From the NCBI GenBank assembly GCA_964196565.1, contig CAXMUH010000074.1:1-18806 (forward strand): a stretch of 18,806 nucleotides of DNA. Direction: 5' to 3'. Below are positions 13,514 to 18,806 of the stretch, piece by piece. A program made the translations under genes and the position numbers. The notes beneath the pieces are model-generated. The model did no database searches. It had not been told where the DNA came from and worked only from the letters and a program-made list of their open reading frames with translations. Each line of letters starts with the position of its first letter. Position 1 is the first letter of the stretch. The DNA comes from 2-12-FULL-42-15 sp964196565. Lineage in GTDB: Bacteria; Pseudomonadota; Gammaproteobacteria; Coxiellales; Coxiellaceae.

Positions 13514-14868
13514 TCACCCAAGATACCATTGCGGCAAAAGCCACGCCATCGGGAGTCGGTGGCGTTGGCATTATCCGCATTTCGGGACCAGATACAAAAA
13601 AAATAGCACAACAATTACTGGGGTTTGTCCCCAAGCCACGCTACGCCACCTTTTGCCAATTTAAAAAAGATTCAAATGTAATTGATGAAGGTATTGCGAT
13701 ATATTTTAACGCCCCACACTCTTTTACTGGCGAAGAAGTTCTAGAACTACAAGGCCATGGGGGCCCTGTGGTATTAGACATGTTATTAAAAACCATTTTA
13801 GCACTCAATGTTCGTATGGCTCGACCAGGCGAATTTTCAGAGCGTGCATTTTTAAATAATAAAATCGACCTAATTCAAGCAGAAGCCATCGCGGATTTAA
13901 TTAATGCAGACTCAGAACAAGCGGCGCGCAGCGCCACACGTTCTTTGCAAGGCGAGTTTTCCACAAAAATAACTGCGCTGGTAGATAGGTTAATTGAACT
14001 TCGTAAAATGGTTGAAGCAGCAATTGATTTTCCCGAAGAAGAAATCGATTTTATCGCTGAAAGCGACGTAGAATCAAAACTGGCTGACGTGATCACAAGT
14101 GTGCAAACCGTATTGAAAACCGCAAAACAGGGCGCCCTTTTGCGAGAAGGAATGACGGTGGTGATCGCTGGTGAGCCCAATGCGGGTAAATCCAGTCTTT
14201 TGAATCGGTTAAGCGGGCGCGAAAGCGCCATCGTCACTGAGGTCGCCGGCACAACCCGTGATGTTCTACGTGAACACATCCATATCGATGGTATGCCATT
14301 GCATGTTATTGATACTGCCGGGCTCAGAGAAACCGAAGATGCGGTTGAAAAAATTGGTGTTGAGCGCGCATTAGCAGCGATAGAAAAAGCAGATCTGGTT
14401 TTATTGATGATAGACAGTGTTGCGAATAAAGATATTAGCCAAGAAATCAAACGCATTAAAGCGCAAGTTCAATTAAGTGATGCTATCCCCATTATTGTGG
14501 TGGAAAACAAAATAGATTTAACCGAAAAAGCCGCAGAAAAAATCATAACAGACTCAATTCCAGTGATTCGTATGTCACTAAAAAAATCATTGGGAGTGGA
14601 ACTTTTAACCGAATTTTTAAAACATCATATGGGTTATAACCAAAACCAACAAGGTGTTTTTATCGCAAGACGACGCCATTTAGATGCGCTTAATCGCGCT
14701 TTAAAATTGTTACAGCAAGGTATAGATAAGTTACAACAACACAAAGCCTCGGAATTATTAGCCGAAGATATGCGTCTTTCGCAACTGGCCTTGTCCGAAA
14801 TCACTGGCGAGTTTGGCTCGGATGATTTGTTGGGCGAGATTTTTTCATCTTTTTGTATAGGGAAATAA
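13510..14868 (+). CDS. mnmE: tRNA modification GTPase MnmE
   Basis: MnmE (TrmE) works with MnmG to add the (carboxymethyl)aminomethyl group at C5 of the wobble uridine in certain tRNAs. The 452-residue protein has the N-terminal tetrahydrofolate-binding domain (ITQDTIAAKATPSGVGGVGI at 2-21), a helical domain and an inserted G domain: G1 GEPNAGKSS (221-229), G2 GTTRD (247-251), G3 DTAG (268-271), G4 NKID (333-336). It ends with the catalytic C-terminal CIGK (449-452). No Shine-Dalgarno is visible; the start lies inside the yidC stop codon (ATGA), implying coupling. Its partner gene mnmG is 2.3 kb downstream, beyond two inserted genes. Confidence 0.98.
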   Translation: MITQDTIAAKATPSGVGGVGIIRISGPDTKKIAQQLLGFVPKPRYATFCQFKKDSNVIDEGIAIYFNAPHSFTGEEVLELQGHGGPVVLDMLLKTILALNVRMARPGEFSERAFLNNKIDLIQAEAIADLINADSEQAARSATRSLQGEFSTKITALVDRLIELRKMVEAAIDFPEEEIDFIAESDVESKLADVITSVQTVLKTAKQGALLREGMTVVIAGEPNAGKSSLLNRLSGRESAIVTEVAGTTRDVLREHIHIDGMPLHVIDTAGLRETEDAVEKIGVERALAAIEKADLVLLMIDSVANKDISQEIKRIKAQVQLSDAIPIIVVENKIDLTEKAAEKIITDSIPVIRMSLKKSLGVELLTEFLKHHMGYNQNQQGVFIARRRHLDALNRALKLLQQGIDKLQQHKASELLAEDMRLSQLALSEITGEFGSDDLLGEIFSSFCIGK

Positions 14869-14870
14869 AA

Positions 14871-15662
14871 ATGCCAACGATTAAAGCAAATAATATCGAA
14901 GTTTATTATGAAATTCATGGTGACGGCGAGCCTTTAATTTTAATTGGCGGGCTCGGAACCGATACCTCTGTTTGGACTGCTGTGTTGGAACAATTAATGA
15001 AACACTATCAAGTGATTATTTTTGATAGCCGTGGTGCTGGTAAAACTGAGACGACTGAACCACCTTATACAACTGAACAGTTAGCAATCGACGTGGCTTG
15101 TTTGATGGATGAACTTGAAATTGAAAAAGCACATATTCTCGGTCACTCACTAGGCAGTGCGGTTGCACAAATACTCGCACTAGAGTATGCCGATAAAGTT
15201 GATAAACTTATTATTTGTGGCACCTTTGACAAATTAAATCATGTGTCTTATTGTGCAGTTAAAAGCTCGACTGAGCTCTTACAAGCTGGATTATCAATGA
15301 ATTTATTGGTTCAAAACAATATTCCTTGGATTTATTCCAGTGAGTTTATCGCTGATCCCAAAAAACTGAAAATATTGCTCGAGCGCGCATCTAATAATCC
15401 CAATCCACAAAAGCCGGCAGGCATAGAAGGCCAAGCGCAAGCGGTATTAGATCATGATACCCGCGAACGCTTATCCCACATAAAACACCCGACTTTACTC
15501 GTTTCTGGGCGCGATGACATTATAACTCCTGCAAAAGGTGCGAAAGCCATGATGCAGAAAATCGAAGGGTCAAAGCATGTGGTAATCGAAGACACCGCGC
15601 ATTTATTTATTGTTGAGAAGCCCTTGGAATTTACCAAAGTGGTACTGGAATTCTTAAAATAG
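14871..15662 (+). CDS. Alpha/beta hydrolase
   Basis: This is a 263-residue alpha/beta-hydrolase-fold enzyme of the esterase/lactonase type; the substrate cannot be told. The triad can be read: nucleophile S93 in GHSLGS, acid D216 in GRDD, and H244 in DTAHLF. An oxyanion-hole loop GGLG lies at 26-29, and DSRGAGKT (52-59) is the usual loop after strand 4. The lid between about 120 and 190 is short. Resemblance to 3-oxoadipate enol-lactonase-like proteins is general, and no pathway neighbours support a specific role. The ATG at 14871 has AGGGA upstream. A TTG start at 14853 would only extend into mnmE. It begins two bases after the mnmE stop, so it is likely co-transcribed with it. Confidence 0.9.
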   Translation: MPTIKANNIEVYYEIHGDGEPLILIGGLGTDTSVWTAVLEQLMKHYQVIIFDSRGAGKTETTEPPYTTEQLAIDVACLMDELEIEKAHILGHSLGSAVAQILALEYADKVDKLIICGTFDKLNHVSYCAVKSSTELLQAGLSMNLLVQNNIPWIYSSEFIADPKKLKILLERASNNPNPQKPAGIEGQAQAVLDHDTRERLSHIKHPTLLVSGRDDIITPAKGAKAMMQKIEGSKHVVIEDTAHLFIVEKPLEFTKVVLEFLK

Positions 15663-15671
15663 AAAATCACC

Positions 15672-15695
15672 TATAAAACAATGAGTTGTTTTATA
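15672..15695 (+). terminator. AT-rich hairpin after the hydrolase gene
   Basis: TATAAAACAA (15672-15681) and TTGTTTTATA (15686-15695) form a perfect 10-bp stem with a TGAG loop, beginning ten bases after the stop codon. The 3' arm is itself U-rich but no long T-run follows. It is a plausible end of the rpmH-to-hydrolase transcript. Confidence 0.45.
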
Positions 15696-15707
15696 TCACC
15701 CCTTTGG

Positions 15708-15749
15708 TGCGGAGATTAAGGCGGCTAATCTCCGCATAATCTGCGGAGA
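15708..15749. repeat. Three-arm TGCGGAGA palindrome upstream of fic
   Basis: TGCGGAGATTA (15708-15718) pairs with TAATCTCCGCA (15726-15736). The arm TCTCCGCA (15729-15736) can instead pair with TGCGGAGA (15742-15749). Three alternating copies of one 8-mer thus give two mutually exclusive hairpins, or three protein-binding half-sites. It is non-coding and lies about 170-215 bases upstream of the fic start. It could be an operator array, a small mobile repeat or a relic of whatever brought fic here. Confidence 0.6.
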
Positions 15750-15840
15750 ATAAAGCCCCAACCACTATTATATATAACAAATTGATTTTCAATGATTTTG
15801 TATCATATCTTTCCCGACAGGGAACAAATCCCATGTTCTT

Positions 15841-15905
15841 ATTGGACATAATTGTGCAAGATTGACCAACCTTATGTTGCACACTATTGCTCAATTATGT
15901 CCAAT
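15841..15905. promoter_or_regulatory. Perfect 14-bp inverted repeat, candidate fic operator
   Basis: ATTGGACATAATTG (15841-15854) and CAATTATGTCCAAT (15892-15905) are perfect inverted copies 37 bases apart, with GCAA/TTGC continuing the pairing after one mismatch. The right arm begins at the last base of the fic -35 and ends four bases before the -10, so a bound protein would block RNA polymerase. The left arm lies about 70-80 bases upstream of the predicted transcription start. The Fic protein's own C-terminal winged helix is the obvious candidate binder, but that is an inference. Confidence 0.6.
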
Positions 15906-15915
15906 TTGGTATAAT
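15887..15915 (+). promoter_or_regulatory. Sigma-70 promoter of fic, probably leaderless
   Basis: TTGCTC (15887-15892) and a perfect TATAAT (15910-15915) are separated by 17 bases. Initiation about seven bases after the -10 falls on or next to the A of the ATG at 15922. No Shine-Dalgarno is visible between, so the mRNA is probably leaderless. Confidence 0.65.
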
Positions 15916-15921
15916 GAAAAC

Positions 15922-17049
15922 ATGCTTTCATACGAAATTTCACAACAGCAGCTACAAAGGTTGCAGGCATTGCACCAGAAGTGCTCAAGAGCATATGCTG
16001 AACTTAGTAATTATCCTGAGGCAGCAACAAGTGCCATGCACCACTATGCATTAATCAGCATGGTGGGTGCATCAACGCGTATTGAGAATGCGCAGCTTAC
16101 TGATTCAGAGGTGGAGTGGCTCGATACGGTATTAACGGAAGATGGCAAAATAACCGCGCTAAAACAAAATTGGCAGCTTATCGAAAACAAACTGTCTAAA
16201 GATAGAGAGCGCAGCATCGAGGAAGTTGCTGGTTGTCGCAGTATGTTAAAGTTGATTTATGAACAGGCACAAGATTTGTTGCCATTGACAGAATCAGCTG
16301 TGCGTGGACTGCATGTTGAGTTGATGCAATATTATCCCCCAGCAAAACGTTTTGCTGGCAAATATAAAACGAGCTCTAATTCTGTTGTGGAGTATAATCA
16401 TAACACCAAGGAATCACGCACTGTTTTTAAAACAGCGGACCCCGGTCCTATGACGACAACGGCGATGAATGATTTATTAGGCTGGTACAATGAGGCGCGC
16501 GAAAAAGTACAGTGGCCTATTGCACTAGCCTGTGAGTTTGTTTATCGTTTTTTAGCGATACATCCTTTTCAAGATGGAAATGGACGCTTAGGTCGTGGGC
16601 TATTTTTATTATGTTTATTACAATGCCATGATGAACCTTTACGTGTACTAAGTGATTATTTAGCAATTGATCGACAAATTGAAAAATATAAAGCAGATTA
16701 CTATCATGTTTTAAACCGTTGCTCAAAAGGAATTTATCAGCAGAATCCAAAGAAATATCATATAGAATATTTTTTAAGTTATATGTTAAAAATAATGGAA
16801 GCAAGTTTAAAGGATATCAAAATCTATAAAGCTAAATTTGATAGTTTAAAAGATTTGTCAGCAAATGCTTTGTTGATTTTAAACTGTTTCAAAAATCAAC
16901 CAGAGCTTAAATTATCGACCAAAGATTTATGTGAACAAACAGAGCTACCAAGAAGAACAGTTATCTATTCATTAAATGCGCTTGTTAAGCATCATTTTAT
17001 TCAACGTTATGGTAAAGGGCGCGCAGTAAGCTATCAGCTGGTTTTTTAA
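15922..17049 (+). CDS. Fic-domain protein with C-terminal winged helix
   Basis: This is a 375-residue Fic-fold enzyme, predicted to transfer AMP (or a related moiety) from a nucleotide to hydroxyl groups of target proteins. The catalytic motif HPFQDGNGRLGR (214-225) keeps H214, the acidic D218, both glycines, N220 and both arginines. The N-terminal STRIEN (51-56) fits the inhibitory [S/T]xxxE[G/N] motif, so it is a class II, self-inhibited Fic whose E55 would hold the active site off. A target-docking flap precedes the core (about 147-157). Residues 310-375 form a winged-helix-like domain (TKDLCEQTELPRRTVIYSLN, then a wing with YGKGRAVSY), suggesting DNA binding. The ATG at 15922 follows a TATAAT by six bases; earlier in-frame starts (15862, 15874) lie inside the operator and promoter. 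The target is unknown. Confidence 0.93.
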   Translation: MLSYEISQQQLQRLQALHQKCSRAYAELSNYPEAATSAMHHYALISMVGASTRIENAQLTDSEVEWLDTVLTEDGKITALKQNWQLIENKLSKDRERSIEEVAGCRSMLKLIYEQAQDLLPLTESAVRGLHVELMQYYPPAKRFAGKYKTSSNSVVEYNHNTKESRTVFKTADPGPMTTTAMNDLLGWYNEAREKVQWPIALACEFVYRFLAIHPFQDGNGRLGRGLFLLCLLQCHDEPLRVLSDYLAIDRQIEKYKADYYHVLNRCSKGIYQQNPKKYHIEYFLSYMLKIMEASLKDIKIYKAKFDSLKDLSANALLILNCFKNQPELKLSTKDLCEQTELPRRTVIYSLNALVKHHFIQRYGKGRAVSYQLVF

Positions 17050-17120
17050 AATCAGGTTGAGTTGCCATAATGACAAATAGCCAAGCGAAGGGCAATTTCC
17101 GTGATTCAGATTTGTGAGCC

Positions 17121-17149
17121 TTGGATCGCCAACAGACCAACTTTATGCT
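17121..17149 (+). promoter_or_regulatory. Sigma-70 promoter of mnmG
   Basis: TTGGAT (17121-17126) and TATGCT (17144-17149) are 17 bases apart, 36 bases before the mnmG GTG. It would let mnmG be expressed independently of the inserted fic gene. Confidence 0.5.
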
Positions 17150-17184
17150 AAAATTGCTCATTTTTAACCAAAGGTGTTGATGTT

Positions 17185-18806
17185 GTGAGCTTATTTCAAC
17201 CATTTGACGTAATTGTCGTTGGTGGTGGCCATGCGGGCACTGAGGCCGCGCTGGCTGCGGCTCGCATGGGCGCGCGCACCCTGCTTCTGACTCATAATAT
17301 TGAAACCATTGGGCAGATGTCCTGCAATCCAGCGATTGGCGGCATTGGTAAGTCTCATTTGGTCAAAGAAATCGATGCCTTAGGTGGTGCTATGGCACGA
17401 GCAACCGACCAAGCAGGCATTCAGTTTCGGGTTTTAAATTCGCGCAAGGGCCCAGCGGTTCGCGCCACTCGAGCTCAAGCGGATCGCGTGTTATATAAAG
17501 CTGCGATTCGAAATATTGTTGAGAACCAACCGAATCTTTCGCTGTTTCAGCAAGCGGTTGATGATCTTATTGTCGAAGATGATAAAGTCTGCGGTGTTGT
17601 GACCGGTTCTGGTTTAAAGTTTTATGCACCAACCGTTGTTTTAACTGTCGGCACATTTCTAGGTGGCCGAATTCATATTGGATTAAAAAATCATAGTGGC
17701 GGTCGTGCCGGTGATCCACCATCCATAAAGTTAGCGATGCGTTTACGCGCCATGCCTTTTCGAGTGGCACGTTTAAAAACAGGAACACCGCCGCGTATTG
17801 ATGGGCGCAGCATTGATTATTCGCAGTTAGTTGAACAACCGGGTGAGTTAATTACACCGGTGATGTCCTACCTTGGTAACGTGGGTGTTCATCCACGCCA
17901 AGTTTCTTGTTATATCACTGCAACCAATGAAAAAACTCATGACATTATTCGAGCCGGTTTAAAAGATTCACCGATGTATAGTGGCAAGATCGAAGGTGTT
18001 GGTCCGCGTTATTGTCCTTCGATAGAAGATAAAGTTGTGCGCTTTGCCGATCGCAATTCGCATCAAATATTTTTAGAGCCCGAAGGTTTAAATACGCATG
18101 AAGTCTATCCCAATGGAATTTCAACCAGTCTAGCATTTGATGTGCAGTATCAATTTGTTCGCAGTATAAAAGGTTTGGAAAACTGTCATATTACTCGACC
18201 GGGCTACGCTATTGAATATGATTTTTTTGATCCGCGTGATTTAAAACCATCGCTTGAAACTCAATTTATCCAAGGTTTATTTTTTGCAGGTCAAATCAAT
18301 GGAACCACCGGTTACGAAGAAGCCGGTGCGCAAGGTTTGATTGCTGGATTAAATGCAGCATTAAAAATTAAAGGCGAAGCCGCTTGGACTCCGCGTCGCG
18401 ATGAAGCTTATATTGGCGTTTTAATTGATGACTTAACCACGCTCGGCACCAACGAGCCGTATAGAATGTTTACTTCGCGTGCGGAATATAGATTATTGTT
18501 ACGCCAAGATAATGCCGATTTACGTTTAACAGAAAAAGGTTATCAATTAGGTTGCGTGGATGAAGCGCGTTGGCAGGTTTTTTCCCGCAAAAAAGGCATG
18601 ATCGCAGCAGAGCAACAGCGACTCTCAAAGCTGTGGTTGCAGCCTAACACCAATCAAGCCGAAGCGTTTAAAAAGCAATTTAATCAGTCTATCGAACATG
18701 AATACAGTGCATTGGATTTATTGCGGCGCCCAGAAGTCGGTTACACACAATTAATGACATGCCTGCAAGATAATGTTAGCGTCGCTGAACAAGACGTTTT
18801 TGGTCA
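17185..18806 (+). CDS. mnmG: tRNA uridine-modification enzyme MnmG (partial, 3' end off window)
   Basis: MnmG (GidA) is the FAD-dependent partner of MnmE in wobble-uridine modification. The window holds the first 540 residues of about 630. Visible are the FAD-binding VVGGGHAGTEAALAAARMG (11-29), the SCNPAIGGIGK block with C47, RLKTGTPPRIDGRSIDYS, and RYCPSIEDKV with C277; both cysteines are at the numbering known for E. coli MnmG. GYEEAGAQGLIAGLNAAL is the conserved second FAD-side motif. The start is GTG at 17185, eight bases after AAAGGTG; it is the only in-frame start after the stop at 17149. The nearby ATG at 17180 is out of frame. The reading frame stays open to the window end. Confidence 0.97.
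   Translation, partial: MSLFQPFDVIVVGGGHAGTEAALAAARMGARTLLLTHNIETIGQMSCNPAIGGIGKSHLVKEIDALGGAMARATDQAGIQFRVLNSRKGPAVRATRAQADRVLYKAAIRNIVENQPNLSLFQQAVDDLIVEDDKVCGVVTGSGLKFYAPTVVLTVGTFLGGRIHIGLKNHSGGRAGDPPSIKLAMRLRAMPFRVARLKTGTPPRIDGRSIDYSQLVEQPGELITPVMSYLGNVGVHPRQVSCYITATNEKTHDIIRAGLKDSPMYSGKIEGVGPRYCPSIEDKVVRFADRNSHQIFLEPEGLNTHEVYPNGISTSLAFDVQYQFVRSIKGLENCHITRPGYAIEYDFFDPRDLKPSLETQFIQGLFFAGQINGTTGYEEAGAQGLIAGLNAALKIKGEAAWTPRRDEAYIGVLIDDLTTLGTNEPYRMFTSRAEYRLLLRQDNADLRLTEKGYQLGCVDEARWQVFSRKKGMIAAEQQRLSKLWLQPNTNQAEAFKKQFNQSIEHEYSALDLLRRPEVGYTQLMTCLQDNVSVAEQDVFG

Noticed and set aside
13875..14456. 193-codon open frame antisense to mnmE
   Set aside because: It lies wholly opposite a well-conserved gene and its translation is Ser/Arg/Thr-rich, typical of an antisense shadow.
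15691..15894. 67-codon minus-strand open frame between the hydrolase and fic
   Set aside because: It is made of the TGCGGAGA palindrome and one arm of the 14-bp repeat, with no ribosome site; non-coding regulatory DNA explains it better.

Overview
This window looks like chromosomal DNA of a gammaproteobacterium with moderately low GC. A Com1/DsbA2-type periplasmic thioredoxin-fold protein directly downstream of rpoH points to the Legionellales (Coxiella/Legionella relatives). That placement is an inference from remembered family similarity, not a search result. All recognised housekeeping genes look intact except ftsY, cut by the left edge, and mnmG, cut by the right edge.

Layout, left to right. 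1-1821: the ftsY tail, then ftsE and ftsX (divisome ABC complex), all on +. 1969-2400: an unrecognised 143-residue gene on the minus strand, sitting in the usually conserved ftsX-rpoH junction. 2653-4391: rpoH (heat-shock sigma factor) and a secreted CPHC thioredoxin-fold protein. 4392-4719: an intergenic stretch packed with palindromic repeats and a terminator/attenuator-like hairpin set. 4720-9004: glyQ-glyS-rsmB, joined by two 4-base ATGA overlaps into one translational unit. 9005-9711: a second repeat cluster and a small secreted four-cysteine protein. 9756-10190: uspA on the minus strand.

10254-10977 is a gene-free stretch that I read as the chromosomal replication origin. It holds three perfect and several near-perfect DnaA boxes, and two copies of a basal-unwinding-type element: a GC-rich spacer followed by six CTA/TTA trinucleotides (DnaA-trios) and an AT-rich tract. 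It is bounded by an outward promoter on each side (uspA to the left, rpmH to the right). A hand count of G and C on sampled lines changes sign across it (C>G to the left, G>C to the right) although nearly all genes stay on the + strand. dnaA is not beside it.

11046-18806 is the classical origin-side cluster rpmH-rnpA-yidD-yidC-mnmE, tightly overlapping, followed after an insertion by mnmG. The cluster links ribosome assembly (L34), RNase P, membrane insertion (YidD/YidC) and tRNA wobble-uridine modification (MnmE/MnmG). The insertion consists of an alpha/beta hydrolase and a Fic-domain protein with a C-terminal winged helix. The fic gene has a strong promoter that would give a leaderless mRNA, with one arm of a perfect 14-bp inverted repeat lying between its -35 and -10. 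A three-arm TGCGGAGA palindrome lies further upstream.

The points most worth following up are the duplicated DnaA-trio origin without a neighbouring dnaA, and the fic regulatory region.
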